Assembly: GCA_963675655.1 (NCBI GenBank) | Contig: OY776489.1 | Coordinates: 3,348,001-3,412,000 of the forward strand | DNA: 64,000 nucleotides | Source of the DNA: CAXXOK01 sp963675655 | GTDB lineage: Bacteria > Bacillota > Clostridia > Christensenellales > Aristaeellaceae | Direction: 5' to 3' | Part shown: positions 7,526 through 16,377 of the stretch, in pieces | Numbering within the stretch: the stretch's first letter is position 1 | Layout: the number at the start of each line of letters is the position of its first letter | Notes under the pieces: model-generated | Seen by the model: only the letters and a program-made list of their open reading frames with translations | Told to the model about the DNA's origin: nothing | Databases searched by the model: none | Made by a program: the position numbers and the translations under genes

Positions 7526-9164
7526 AAAGCTGTTCAGAAGCCTGATCATCTTTTCACTGACCATATCTCTACTGCTGTGTATACTGCTGACGGGCGGTAT
7601 GTACCTGTTCTTTAACCAGCAGCTGCGCAGTCAACTGGTCGGCGAATCCGAATCGCTTACATCGCTCATCAATACGCAAGCGGACGATGTTGCCTTCCTC
7701 AATAGCGGCGTATTCATCAACCGTGTTACTTTAATTGATGTAGACGGTACTGTTTTGTTTGACAGCGTCGGCGATGTTACCGTGATGGAAAACCACGCCA
7801 CCCGTGAAGAAGTCGTGGAAGCTGTTGAAAACAACATCGGCTGGTCACACCGCAACAGCGCAACATTAGGCGAAACCAGCGTCTATTATGCCCAAAAGCT
7901 TCCCAACGGACAAATTTTGCGCGTCGCAGGAACGCAAAAAAATGTAATTTCCATGCTGCAAGGCGTATTTTGGTGGTTCATTCTTGGGTTGATCGTCAGC
8001 ACCGTACTGGCATCCCAGCTTGCGCGCCCATTAACCAAGGCGATTATCAAACCGCTGAATGAGATCAATTTAGATACCCCTTTGCAAAACGATGTATATG
8101 AAGAACTTTCCCCCATGCTGCGGCGAATGGATGCCCAAAACAGGCGCATTACATCGCAAATGATCAGGCTCCAGCGGCAACAGGCGGAGCTGACCGCCAT
8201 TCTGGCCGGTCTGCGAGAGGGGCTCGTGGTGATGGATGAGCACCATCACATACTGGCAATCAACCCGGCCGCACGGTCTATATTGGGGGCGGGAGACGGT
8301 GACCTAATCGGCAAATCACTGCCAGAGGTAAACCGTCACGAAACGCTGCTGCGCTTGCTCAAAGAAAATTTCGGCGTTGGCGAACTAGCCGCCTCCGGTA
8401 GAATCTATCGCGTATCGGCAAGTTTAGCTGGCGACGACCTTGGGATGGTGTTGCTCTTGCAGGATGTTACCGACGAACGTATGGCCGAGCAAAACCGCCA
8501 GCAATTTAGCGCGAATGTAAGCCACGAGCTTCGCACACCGCTTACGACCATTAGCGGTTATGCAGAACTGCTGGCCACCGGGCTGGCAAAGCCCGAAGAT
8601 ACGGCAGAGCTGGCCGCGAAAATTCATCAGGAAAGCTTACGCATGCTTTCCCTAATCGAGGATATCATACGCCTTTCCAAACTGGATGAGGGCGCGGTTG
8701 GCGAAAAACAGCCGATTGATTTAATGCTATTGGCGCAATCCTGTGTTGCTAAACTGCGGGATAACGCCGAAAAGCAAAATGTTGTTGTTACAGTCGTAGG
8801 CGAAAGTGCCGTTGTGCTGGGCGATCGGACACTGCTGGAAGAGATGATGGCAAACCTCATCGATAATGCAATCAAGTACAATAAACCGGGCGGCCGCGTA
8901 ACCATTACAACAGGCATGAGCGGGATGAAGCCACGCTTCTCCGTGGAAGATACCGGCGTAGGAATCCCGGTTGATCACCAGGCCCGCGTATTCGAGCGAT
9001 TCTACCGTGTAGATAAAAGCCGCAGCAAGGATACCGGCGGTACCGGGCTTGGATTGAGCATCGTTAAACATGGCGCGCAGCTGCACGGCGCCGATGTTGC
9101 CTTAAGCAGTAAACCGGATCAGGGCACTACCATCACGCTCTTGTTCCCAGAACAAAAAGAGTGA
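7518..9164 (+). CDS. phoR: Phosphate sensor histidine kinase PhoR
   Basis: 548-residue membrane kinase. Two helices (about 9-31 and 148-168) flank an extracytoplasmic sensor of about 115 residues; then come a HAMP-like/coiled-coil stretch, a PAS domain (about 225-320), HisKA with the phosphorylated H336 in NVSHELRTPLTTISGYAELL, and HATPase_c with N box NLIDNAIKYN (about 445), G1 VEDTGVGIP and G2 GGTGLGLSIV. The domain order is that of Bacillus PhoR, which has a similar extracytoplasmic sensor. Placement in an operon with pstB, phoU and phoP supports the phosphate role. It overlaps phoP by eight bases. Confidence 0.93.
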   Translation: MYKKLFRSLIIFSLTISLLLCILLTGGMYLFFNQQLRSQLVGESESLTSLINTQADDVAFLNSGVFINRVTLIDVDGTVLFDSVGDVTVMENHATREEVVEAVENNIGWSHRNSATLGETSVYYAQKLPNGQILRVAGTQKNVISMLQGVFWWFILGLIVSTVLASQLARPLTKAIIKPLNEINLDTPLQNDVYEELSPMLRRMDAQNRRITSQMIRLQRQQAELTAILAGLREGLVVMDEHHHILAINPAARSILGAGDGDLIGKSLPEVNRHETLLRLLKENFGVGELAASGRIYRVSASLAGDDLGMVLLLQDVTDERMAEQNRQQFSANVSHELRTPLTTISGYAELLATGLAKPEDTAELAAKIHQESLRMLSLIEDIIRLSKLDEGAVGEKQPIDLMLLAQSCVAKLRDNAEKQNVVVTVVGESAVVLGDRTLLEEMMANLIDNAIKYNKPGGRVTITTGMSGMKPRFSVEDTGVGIPVDHQARVFERFYRVDKSRSKDTGGTGLGLSIVKHGAQLHGADVALSSKPDQGTTITLLFPEQKE

Positions 9165-9198
9165 TCATATAATCACGATAGCACATTCACGCAACAAA

Positions 9199-9228
9199 CG
9201 ACGCCCCGCCAAAACAGGCGGGGCGTCG
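9199..9228. terminator. Convergent transcription terminator hairpin
   Basis: Twelve-base perfect inverted repeat (9199-9210, 9217-9228) with a six-base loop, between phoR and the convergent gene at 9269. On the minus strand it is followed by TTTGTTG, so it best serves the minus-strand gene; the plus side lacks a T run. Confidence 0.75.
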
Positions 9229-9268
9229 CTGGGCTAAACGGTCATTACATTTGCAGCAAATATGCGCA

Positions 9269-9778
9269 CTATTCTGTTACCAAAAGCGCACCCTGCTGTT
9301 GTAACACCTCCAGATTGGTCAGGCTAATCTGCAAATAGGTTACCCCGTCCAACACGTAGCTACCCAGCACTCCCTGCGCGTAAACCCATGTACCGTCCTG
9401 CGGGTAGTCACCCTGGGCATCCGCAGGCCAAACAACCTCCAGCCCGGTAACATCCACCGTACAGCAATCACCCGGATAGTATCTGTATACTTTATAATAC
9501 GTTTTTTGATCATCCATCTGTCCATAATGGAAAACGCCAAAGGCACCCTCAATGCTAACGGTTTTCCCGATATACATATCCGGTTCCTTTTCCATTTGAT
9601 TGATTTGGAAAACAAAAATATTATCATCAATTACAATCTCTGTTTCATCCGTATCTGCTTGCGTTTCTGATGTGGTTGATTCGTTTGGAGCAATAGCAGC
9701 TTCATTCTCACCCATTGCAATGGATACAGGCATCAGCAGCAAACCAATGACCATTAAATATACAATAATACTTTTCAT
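9269..9778 (-). CDS. Small secreted protein resembling the C-terminal domain of YcgQ (DUF1980)
   Basis: 169 residues from the ATG at 9778, which has GGAAGG about eight bases upstream; an in-frame ATG at 9865 lacks one. A hydrophobic signal (IIVYLMVIGLLLMPVSIAMG) is followed by an acidic Ser/Thr-rich linker (about 27-55) and a compact domain with MYIGKTVSIEGAFG, CCTVDVTGLEVVW, DGTWVYAQGVLGSY and LQISLTNLEVL. This pattern recalls the OB-fold-like C-terminal domain of DUF1980/YcgQ proteins, which normally follows membrane helices and works with a YcgR permease. Here it stands alone without either. A role in metal or thiol handling cannot be claimed. The call is by eye and moderately sure. Confidence 0.6.
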   Translation of the reverse strand: MKSIIVYLMVIGLLLMPVSIAMGENEAAIAPNESTTSETQADTDETEIVIDDNIFVFQINQMEKEPDMYIGKTVSIEGAFGVFHYGQMDDQKTYYKVYRYYPGDCCTVDVTGLEVVWPADAQGDYPQDGTWVYAQGVLGSYVLDGVTYLQISLTNLEVLQQQGALLVTE

Positions 9779-9953
9779 CGTTCTTCCTTCCCGCATGCTT
9801 TTCACTGGATTATCTCCCCTATTCAACAAGGAACACGCAATGTAGATCTCCAATTTACCATACACCTGTTGCCAAAGGCTGAAACCGCATTACGTATAAA
9901 AGCCTACTACAAAATTCTTACATTAAAAGAGTGCAATTCACATAACGATATGG

Positions 9954-9959
9954 TATAAT
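9954..9959 (+). promoter_or_regulatory. Extended -10 promoter element for the CNNM/CorC gene
   Basis: TGG-TATAAT with the hexamer at 9954-9959, giving an extended -10 (TGN). The -35 region is poor. About 50 bases separate it from the TTG start at 10011. Confidence 0.5.
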
Positions 9960-10010
9960 TTATCGCATCGGAGCCATATAGCCGATGCAACCAGACAAGG
10001 AGGGCTTTCT

Positions 10011-11360
10011 TTGGACGACCCTATAGGCGGTCAACTTATCATTCAGTTTATTCTTATCCTCATAAACGCATTTTTCGCTGCCACCGAAATTGCTGTTATC
10101 TCCCTAAACGACAACAAGGTTCGTAAACAAGCCGAGGACGGGGATAAAAAAGCCGCCGTAATGCTCAAGCTTGCCGAAGCCCCTAACGATTTTCTTTCCA
10201 CAATACAGGTATGTATTACACTCAGCGGGTTTCTGGCTAGCGCACTGGCAGCGGATCACTTTGCGTCACGTATCGCGCAAAGCCTGCATGCTTCCGGTTT
10301 CACCTTTTTCTCCATGGATACGCTCAACACCATTTGTCTGGTGCTGATTACTATCATCCTAAGCTATTTCACGCTTGTACTGGGCGAATTGACCCCCAAG
10401 CGTATTGCAATGCAGTTCCCCGATAAAACAGCAAGGATCAGCTGCAATGTAATCATTGTAGTGCAAAAGATATTCCGGCCAATCGTTTGGCTGCTTTCTT
10501 CCAGTACCAATGTAATGCTGCGCCTGTTCCGCATCGATCCTAACGATGTGGATGAAAAGGTGACCGAAGAAGAAATCCGCATGATGGTGGACATCGGCGG
10601 AGAGAGCGGCACCATTCAACAGGACGAGCGCACGATGATTGAGAACATCTTCGAGTTTAACAATACCACAGCAGAATCCGTAATGATACACCGTATGGAT
10701 GTTGTTACCATTCAAGTGGATGAAACCTCCGACGAGATTATCCAAACCATCCGGGATTCCGGCCTGAGCCGTTTCCCTGTGTATGACGAGGATGTCGATG
10801 ATATTGTCGGCGTGCTCAACACGCGCGATTTTCTGCTGAACGCGCAGAGCAAAGAGCCTAAAACCTTACGGGAACTATTGCGCCCTGCGTACCTTGTACC
10901 GGAAACCGTACAAGCCGATGCGCTGTTTCGCGATATGCAGACCCGTAAGGTGCACATGGCAATCGTCGTAGACGAATATGGCGGCATGAGCGGTATTGTC
11001 ACTATGGAAGATTTGCTGGAAGAGATCGTCGGCAACATATACGATGAATTTGACCCCGCTGAAGAAAGCGAAATTGTTCAGCTTGGCGATAACCTGTGGC
11101 GCTGCGAAGGTACAGTAGATCTGGAAACCCTTGCCGATGCACTGGATATGGATTTGCCGCTAGATGAAGAATACGACACGCTCGGCGGGATGATCTTCAG
11201 TTGCTTTACGGCGATACCGCAAGACGGTTCCAAACCCGAAGTGGATGTACATGGGCTGCACATTCAAGTAGAGGATCTGAGCGAGCACCGTGTGGAAACG
11301 GCGCTGGTCAGCAAGATACTCCCGGACGCCACGCAGGAGAAAACCGAAGATGAAAAATAA
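10011..11360 (+). CDS. CNNM/CorC-family (hemolysin-like) membrane protein
   Basis: 449 residues. Start is TTG at 10011, fixed by AAGGAGGG seven bases upstream. Domains: DUF21/CNNM transmembrane domain (about 1-190, with ATEIAVISLNDNKVRKQ and the ELTPKRIA motif), a CBS pair (about 205-330, including RFPVYDEDVDDIVGVLNTRD and VVDEYGGMSGIVTMEDLLEE), and a CorC_HlyC C-terminal domain (about 345-430, ending LHIQVEDLSEHRVE). Members handle divalent cations, usually Mg2+ or Co2+ efflux; the old hemolysin name is misleading. It overlaps the following HAD gene by 11 bases. Confidence 0.93.
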   Translation: MDDPIGGQLIIQFILILINAFFAATEIAVISLNDNKVRKQAEDGDKKAAVMLKLAEAPNDFLSTIQVCITLSGFLASALAADHFASRIAQSLHASGFTFFSMDTLNTICLVLITIILSYFTLVLGELTPKRIAMQFPDKTARISCNVIIVVQKIFRPIVWLLSSSTNVMLRLFRIDPNDVDEKVTEEEIRMMVDIGGESGTIQQDERTMIENIFEFNNTTAESVMIHRMDVVTIQVDETSDEIIQTIRDSGLSRFPVYDEDVDDIVGVLNTRDFLLNAQSKEPKTLRELLRPAYLVPETVQADALFRDMQTRKVHMAIVVDEYGGMSGIVTMEDLLEEIVGNIYDEFDPAEESEIVQLGDNLWRCEGTVDLETLADALDMDLPLDEEYDTLGGMIFSCFTAIPQDGSKPEVDVHGLHIQVEDLSEHRVETALVSKILPDATQEKTEDEK

Positions 11361-11976
11361 TGCGCACCATCATCTGATTTGGGATTTTGACGGGACACTA
11401 TACGATTCGTACCCGCAAATGACCGAGGCCTTGCTGGCTGCCTTAGCCGATTTTCACTACCAAGCTGATTATCAGGAAGCATATCGGTTAATTAAAAAGA
11501 CACTTTACTTCGCGGCCCAGACCTATCAGGATCGCTTTTCCATTCCCACGGAAGAGTTGCTGGCCGCTTTCCGGGTACATCACGCCCGGCAGCAGCGTAT
11601 ACCGTCTATGTCTGGGCTAACGGAATGTTTAGCGGCAACAAAGCAGCTTGGCTGTAAGCACTACCTCTTCACCCATCGCGACCACCGGGCGATTGACGAA
11701 TTGAAAAGCGATGGGCTGGCAAATTATTTTTCGGATTTTGTTACCCGAGAGGATGGCTTTGCGGATAAACCCGCCCCAGATGCTATTGTCCACCTTATAA
11801 AAAAGCATCACTTTACTCCACAGGATGCTTATATGATTGGCGATCGCGATATTGACATTCAATCCGGCATTGCCGCCGGTGTATCCGGGATTTTGCTGGA
11901 CCCGGAAGGCATATATTATGATTTGGAGCCAGTCATCCGTATTCAAGCTCTGTCTGATATTCCAGCATTGCTGTAA
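11350..11976 (+). CDS. HAD-superfamily hydrolase, phosphoglycolate phosphatase-like
   Basis: 208 residues from the ATG at 11350, inside the last codons of the upstream gene, with GGAG about ten bases upstream. HAD motif I is DFDGTLYDS (about 11-19), motif II lies in HYLFTHRD, and motifs III/IV are DKPAPDAI and MIGDRDIDIQSGIAAG. The alpha-helical cap between motifs I and II marks subfamily IA (Gph/PGP-like). It dephosphorylates a small metabolite; the substrate cannot be read from sequence. Overlap with the CNNM gene suggests co-translation, but no functional link is apparent. Confidence 0.9.
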   Translation: MKNNAHHHLIWDFDGTLYDSYPQMTEALLAALADFHYQADYQEAYRLIKKTLYFAAQTYQDRFSIPTEELLAAFRVHHARQQRIPSMSGLTECLAATKQLGCKHYLFTHRDHRAIDELKSDGLANYFSDFVTREDGFADKPAPDAIVHLIKKHHFTPQDAYMIGDRDIDIQSGIAAGVSGILLDPEGIYYDLEPVIRIQALSDIPALL

Positions 11977-11986
11977 CCATGTAAAC

Positions 11987-12025
11987 AACACGCCTCTTAT
12001 CGTCGATACGGTAAGGGGCGTGTTT
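11987..12025 (+). terminator. Intrinsic terminator after the HAD gene
   Basis: Thirteen-pair stem (11987-11999 with 12012-12024, one G-U) and TTTT following. Ends the CNNM-HAD operon. Confidence 0.8.
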
Positions 12026-12278
12026 TGGTATACTTATCCGAATACAGTAGTATTGATTACAATCATCAGCAGCTTACATTTCAATCATTCTTACGGTCTA
12101 GTGCCAGTGAATAATAGATCGTCTACATTCACAGAAAGGCAACAGCAGCCAGCAGATGAGCAAATGAATGCGATATCTTTCAATGCAATTCTTGTAGCGC
12201 TCCTCTGTGAAAAAGAAAGTTCTTTTTTGTCCTATTAAAAATCCCGGCTTCACGATTACCAAACCCTAAGAAGGTATT
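12026..12278. other. Intergenic stretch without a recognised gene
   Basis: About 250 bases between the HAD terminator and the stop of the convergent dehydrogenase. The reading frame that crosses it shows no codon bias or family resemblance and starts inside the HAD gene. I see no hairpin or promoter worth naming. Confidence 0.5.
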
Positions 12279-13250
12279 TTAATCATCATACGGCCATACT
12301 TCCGGGTTTAGTAAGTTCGGCGGTTTATACCCTGCTAACGCCGTCAGTAAACTCTCGCTACATTGTTCTGCCATACTATTTCGCGTACGCAGTGTATTAC
12401 TGCCCATATGCGGGGTTAAAACCACATTTGGTAACAGCTTCAAACGGGCGTTTATCTCCGGCTCGTTTTCAAACACATCCAGTGCTGCCCCTGCAAGCTT
12501 GCCTTGCTCCAGCGCTGTTGCCAGCGCGCTTTCATCAATCAGCTTCCCACGCGCTGTATTAAGAATAAAGGATGTCGGTTTCATCATCGCCAGTTCACGA
12601 GCGCCGATCATACCGCGGGTTTGTGTCGTTAGAGGGCAATGCAAAGATACCACATCCGCCGTTTGCAGCAATTCATCCAGCGGCAGTCGCCGCGCATTAC
12701 CCGCTACCGAATAGGGTTTAATGCTCCGGTTCGTATATACAACCCGCATGTGTAAAAAACGGCCAAACTCGGCCATGCGAGCGCCAATCCGCCCCATGCC
12801 AACAATGCCAAGGGTCAATCCTTCCGGCGATACCCCCATTGTGCGCCCCATGGAAAAAAGCTTTTTCGTTTTTTTATGATTTCGTATTGCATGGTCCATT
12901 TCACTTACACGCCGCAGAAGTGTGAGCAACTGCGCCATGGCCAGCTCGGCTGTCGCTTCTGTAACGCTATCCGGCACGTTGGCGACGGGAATGCCCAATT
13001 CTGTCGCCGCTTCTATATCGATTGCGTCATAACCTGCGCCGTAGCAGACGATGAGTTTTACCTGCTTACAGCTTGCCAGCAAACTCCGGTCCATCGAGCC
13101 GCAAGCCACAACTCCCGCGCATTGCGGTAGAAGCGCTTGTAACTCATCCCGGCTAAAGGCCTTACCCGGTTTAGGAATGATCACTTCATTGGGTTTGAGT
13201 AATGCAAATCGTTTCATCGGCACGCCATGGGTTACCAGTATTTTCGCCAT
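12279..13250 (-). CDS. D-isomer 2-hydroxyacid dehydrogenase (phosphoglycerate/glyoxylate type)
   Basis: 323 residues from ATG at 13250, which has AAGGGG upstream; the in-frame ATG at 13277 lacks a site. The N-terminal substrate-binding half is split by a Rossmann domain with GIVGMGRIGARMAEFGRF. The catalytic arginine region is NTARGKLIDESAL, the Glu in VFENEPEI and the His in LTPHMGSNT, which is the Arg-Glu-His set of this family. It reduces a 2-keto acid with NAD(P)H or the reverse. Candidates are glyoxylate/hydroxypyruvate reductase or 3-phosphoglycerate dehydrogenase without an ACT domain; the specific substrate is not decided by sequence. Confidence 0.9.
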   Translation of the reverse strand: MAKILVTHGVPMKRFALLKPNEVIIPKPGKAFSRDELQALLPQCAGVVACGSMDRSLLASCKQVKLIVCYGAGYDAIDIEAATELGIPVANVPDSVTEATAELAMAQLLTLLRRVSEMDHAIRNHKKTKKLFSMGRTMGVSPEGLTLGIVGMGRIGARMAEFGRFLHMRVVYTNRSIKPYSVAGNARRLPLDELLQTADVVSLHCPLTTQTRGMIGARELAMMKPTSFILNTARGKLIDESALATALEQGKLAGAALDVFENEPEINARLKLLPNVVLTPHMGSNTLRTRNSMAEQCSESLLTALAGYKPPNLLNPEVWPYDD

Positions 13251-13376
13251 TCGCTCATCCCCTTCAGCCCGTATCATAGCAAGTTTTTCGTATCAGCGCA
13301 AGTTTTCTTTCCGCACTAAAAATATAGCCTTGCCTGATTATTTACTTCTATTTCAGAATGATTCATTGATTACAGC

Positions 13377-13420
13377 TTGAATATTTCAACACATTATGAT
13401 ACAATTCAATACGTTTGAAT
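13377..13420 (+). promoter_or_regulatory. glmS promoter with two candidate operator palindromes
   Basis: -35 TTGAAT (13377-13382), 17-base spacer, -10 TACAAT (13400-13405). Two inverted repeats share the same half-site: TTGAA-N3-TTCAA at 13377-13389 on the -35, and ATTCAA-N5-TTGAAT at 13404-13420 at the transcription start. They look like a repressor operator pair. No glmS ribozyme signature is present in the 170-base leader. Confidence 0.6.
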
Positions 13421-13446
13421 ACGTATTTTGGAGGTGCTCGCATACT

Positions 13447-15276
13447 ATGTGCGGAATCGTCGGTTATATTGGGCAAAAGGATGCCAGTCCTATTTTAATG
13501 GAAGGTTTGTCCCGGCTAAGTTATCGCGGGTATGACAGCGCAGGTGTTGCCATATTGAATGCAAGCGGTAACATTGATATTTGTAAAACCAAAGGCAGGC
13601 TGGAAAATCTGGAACAGGCGCTTGCACAGCAACCCTTGCAGGGCACCAGCGGTATCGGGCATACCCGCTGGGCAACGCATGGCGAACCAAGCGATGTAAA
13701 CGCACATCCGCATACCGGAGCACAGGGCGGCATTGCGGTTGTCCATAACGGCATTATTGAAAACCACGATGCGCTTCGCAAGCAGTTGCAAAAGCAAGGG
13801 TGCGTTTTTGTTTCCCAGACCGATACAGAGGTCGTGGCGCATTTACTTGGCAGTCTGTACAACGGCGACATGAAAGCGGCTCTTTTACAGGCAATTACAA
13901 TGCTGGAGGGCAGCTATGCCTTAGGGGTATTGTGCGATACTGAACCGGATAAACTTTTCTGCGCCCGGCGCGAAAGCCCGCTGGTCGTAGGCGCTAAAGA
14001 CGGCGAAGCTTTTATCGCTAGCGATATTCCCGCTTTACTTCGCCATACAAGAGATGTTATATTCTTAGAAGATCAGGAGGTTGCTGTGCTATGCAGCAGC
14101 GGTATTACGGTTTATAACCGCGAAGGCGAAGTATGCCACCCTGAGCCCTACCATGTTACCTGGGATTTAAGCAGTGCCGAAAAAGGCGGCTACGCCCATT
14201 ATATGCTCAAAGAGATACACGAGCAACCGCAGGCTTTACAAAACACCTTTACTCCACGCGCCAAGAACGGACCATACGAGTGGCTCCCTATTACGCAGGC
14301 CGAAGCCAAATCCCTGCAAAAAATCACCATTGTTGCCTGTGGCACCGCCTACCATGCCGGTATATTTGGCAAATATGTCATTGAAAAACTCGCGCGCGTA
14401 CCGGTAACGGTTGATGTTGCAAGTGAGTACCGTTACCGCGACCCGATCATCGGCGACAACGAAATCTTCATTGCCGTTTCCCAAAGCGGTGAGACTGCCG
14501 ACACACTCGCCGCACTGCGTGAGGCAAAGCGGCGCGGCGCTAAGGTATTGGCCGTTTGTAATGTAGTCGGCTCGACAATTGCGCGCGAGGTTGGTGATAC
14601 GAATACTTTGTTTACGTATGCCGGTCCGGAAATTGCCGTTGCCAGCACCAAGGCCTACATGACGCAGATTGAAATGATGCTTCTTCTTGCCCTTGCACTT
14701 GGCGATTTGCGAGGTGCATTGCCACAAGAGGAATCCGAAAGGCTTCGCAAGGAATTAGCTCAACTGCCCGCTAAAGCGGAGTTGGCCTTGCAAACCGAAA
14801 CAAAGCTGCAAAGCTTTGCTAAGAAAATGAGCCATAAGAAGCATGTATTCTTTATCGGCCGTGGGCTGGATTTTGCCTTGTCTATGGAGGCTGCGCTCAA
14901 GCTGAAAGAAGTGAGTTACGTTTTCAGTGAAGCCTATGCCGCAGGCGAGCTGAAGCACGGCCCGATTGCCCTGCTGGAAAATGGCCGTCTGGTCGTCGCC
15001 ACCATTACCCAGCCCGCTTTACTGGATAAAACCCTGAGCAACCTGCGGGAGATAAAAGCTCGCGGTGCGTACGTACTGGCTGTATGCCGCGAGGATATGT
15101 ATGAAAAAGTCGTAGGCGAAGCAGACGAATTAATTACCATTCCTACTGCGGACGACCTGCTGGCGCCACTGCTGGCTGTGATTCCCTTGCAGCTTTTTGC
15201 CTACTGCATGGCGGTTGCACGCGATTGCGATGTCGATAAGCCCCGCAATCTTGCCAAGAGTGTTACGGTAGAATAA
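13447..15276 (+). CDS. glmS: Glutamine-fructose-6-phosphate aminotransferase GlmS
   Basis: 609 residues. Makes glucosamine-6-phosphate from fructose-6-phosphate and glutamine, the entry to peptidoglycan and amino-sugar synthesis. The start must be ATG at 13447 because Cys2 (MCGIVGYIG) is the processed N-terminal nucleophile; GGAGGTG precedes it. Domains: class II glutaminase (2 to about 225, HTRWATHGEPSDVNAHPH), SIS1 (about 285-415, VACGTAYHAG and SQSGETADTLAAL) and SIS2 (about 455-600, GRGLDFALSMEAALKLKEVS), ending in the canonical LAKSVTVE. It is a single-gene unit with its own promoter and terminator. Control is probably by a protein operator rather than the GlmS ribozyme seen in many Firmicutes. 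Confidence 0.97.
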   Translation: MCGIVGYIGQKDASPILMEGLSRLSYRGYDSAGVAILNASGNIDICKTKGRLENLEQALAQQPLQGTSGIGHTRWATHGEPSDVNAHPHTGAQGGIAVVHNGIIENHDALRKQLQKQGCVFVSQTDTEVVAHLLGSLYNGDMKAALLQAITMLEGSYALGVLCDTEPDKLFCARRESPLVVGAKDGEAFIASDIPALLRHTRDVIFLEDQEVAVLCSSGITVYNREGEVCHPEPYHVTWDLSSAEKGGYAHYMLKEIHEQPQALQNTFTPRAKNGPYEWLPITQAEAKSLQKITIVACGTAYHAGIFGKYVIEKLARVPVTVDVASEYRYRDPIIGDNEIFIAVSQSGETADTLAALREAKRRGAKVLAVCNVVGSTIAREVGDTNTLFTYAGPEIAVASTKAYMTQIEMMLLLALALGDLRGALPQEESERLRKELAQLPAKAELALQTETKLQSFAKKMSHKKHVFFIGRGLDFALSMEAALKLKEVSYVFSEAYAAGELKHGPIALLENGRLVVATITQPALLDKTLSNLREIKARGAYVLAVCREDMYEKVVGEADELITIPTADDLLAPLLAVIPLQLFAYCMAVARDCDVDKPRNLAKSVTVE

Positions 15277-15285
15277 CCGAATCGT

Positions 15286-15325
15286 AAAACCACCGGATGT
15301 GCAGGCTGCGCATCCGGTGGTTTTT
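15286..15325. terminator. Bidirectional terminator between glmS and galE
   Basis: Fourteen-base perfect stem (15286-15299, 15311-15324) whose arms begin with AAAA and end with TTTTT, so it works for both convergent genes. Confidence 0.9.
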
Positions 15326-15336
15326 GTTTATATCAT

Positions 15337-16356
15337 TTAGTTTGCCGGTTTGTATCCATTGGGGTTTTGGCTTTGCCAATACCACGCATCCCGGCACATA
15401 TCCTCAAGCGTCTTTTCCGCTTTCCAGCCCAATAGTTTATGGGCTTTGGTCGCATCGGCATAGCATGTGGCTATATCTCCCGGGCGACGGTCGATTACCT
15501 CATATGGAATGGGAATTCCGTTGACCTTTTCAAAGGTTTTCACCAAATCCAGTACGCTGTAACCAACTCCGGTACCCAGATTAAATACCTCGCAGCCTTT
15601 GTTTTTTAAAAGGTAGTTGCAAGCCGCCACATGCCCTTTTGCTAAATCTACCACATGGATGTAATCCCGCACGCCCGTACCGTCCGGCGTTGGATAATCA
15701 TCGCCAAACACGCGCAGCTTATTCAGTTTACCGGATGCCACTTGGCTCACATACGGCATCAGATTATTGGGGATTCCAACCGGGTCTTCCCCGATCAAGC
15801 CGCTTTTATGCGCGCCGATGGGGTTAAAGTAACGCAGAAGCGCGACCGCCCAGTTAGCGTCCGCAGCGGCAACGTCGGTCAAAATCTGCTCGATCATGTA
15901 TTTCGTCCATCCATACGGATTCGTGCAGCCTGTGGGCATATTCTCCATCAGCGGCATGGTTTCTGCCGTGCCATATACCGTAGCAGAGGAGCTGAACACG
16001 AAACGGGTCACGCCAAATTCCCGCATCGCCTCACACAGGGAAAGCGTGCTATCTAAGTTGTTACGGTAATACTCCAGCGGTTTTTGCACGCTCTCGCCAA
16101 CCGCTTTAAAACCTGCAAAGTGAATAACCGCATCAATCGAATGCTGCTCAAATACCGTTTTTAGTGCCTGTTTATCGCAAACATCGATTTGATGGAACGG
16201 TACAGGCTTACCAGTAATGGTTTCCAGCCGTTTAATGACTTCAATTGAGCTATTGGAAAAGTCATCGGCGATCACCGCATCATACCCTGCGTTGAGCAAT
16301 TCCACATACGTATGCGAACCGATAAATCCGGCGCCGCCAGTTAGTAAAATGGTCAT
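15337..16356 (-). CDS. galE: UDP-glucose 4-epimerase GalE
   Basis: 339 residues, standard length. Interconverts UDP-glucose and UDP-galactose using bound NAD. N-terminal Rossmann motif GGAGFIGSHT (about 7-16), the catalytic Ser-Tyr-Lys set SSSATVYG and YGWTKYMIEQ (Tyr near 149, Lys near 153), and the GalE-specific NPIGAHKSGLIGEDP and RRPGDIATCYADATKA. It is the last gene of a three-gene minus-strand operon after a nucleotidyltransferase and a sugar-phosphate transferase, so it probably supplies UDP-galactose for surface polysaccharide. The start has GGAGGAAG upstream. Confidence 0.96.
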   Translation of the reverse strand: MTILLTGGAGFIGSHTYVELLNAGYDAVIADDFSNSSIEVIKRLETITGKPVPFHQIDVCDKQALKTVFEQHSIDAVIHFAGFKAVGESVQKPLEYYRNNLDSTLSLCEAMREFGVTRFVFSSSATVYGTAETMPLMENMPTGCTNPYGWTKYMIEQILTDVAAADANWAVALLRYFNPIGAHKSGLIGEDPVGIPNNLMPYVSQVASGKLNKLRVFGDDYPTPDGTGVRDYIHVVDLAKGHVAACNYLLKNKGCEVFNLGTGVGYSVLDLVKTFEKVNGIPIPYEVIDRRPGDIATCYADATKAHKLLGWKAEKTLEDMCRDAWYWQSQNPNGYKPAN

Positions 16357-16377
16357 ATTCTTCCTCCTACGGAGTGT

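Noticed and set aside
11837..12238. 133-codon frame running from the HAD gene into the intergenic region
   Set aside because: Crosses the HAD terminator and shows no codon preference or family match.
13251..13446. glmS ribozyme/riboswitch in the leader of glmS
   Set aside because: The 170-base leader is AT-rich with no ribozyme core; it holds a promoter and palindromes instead.
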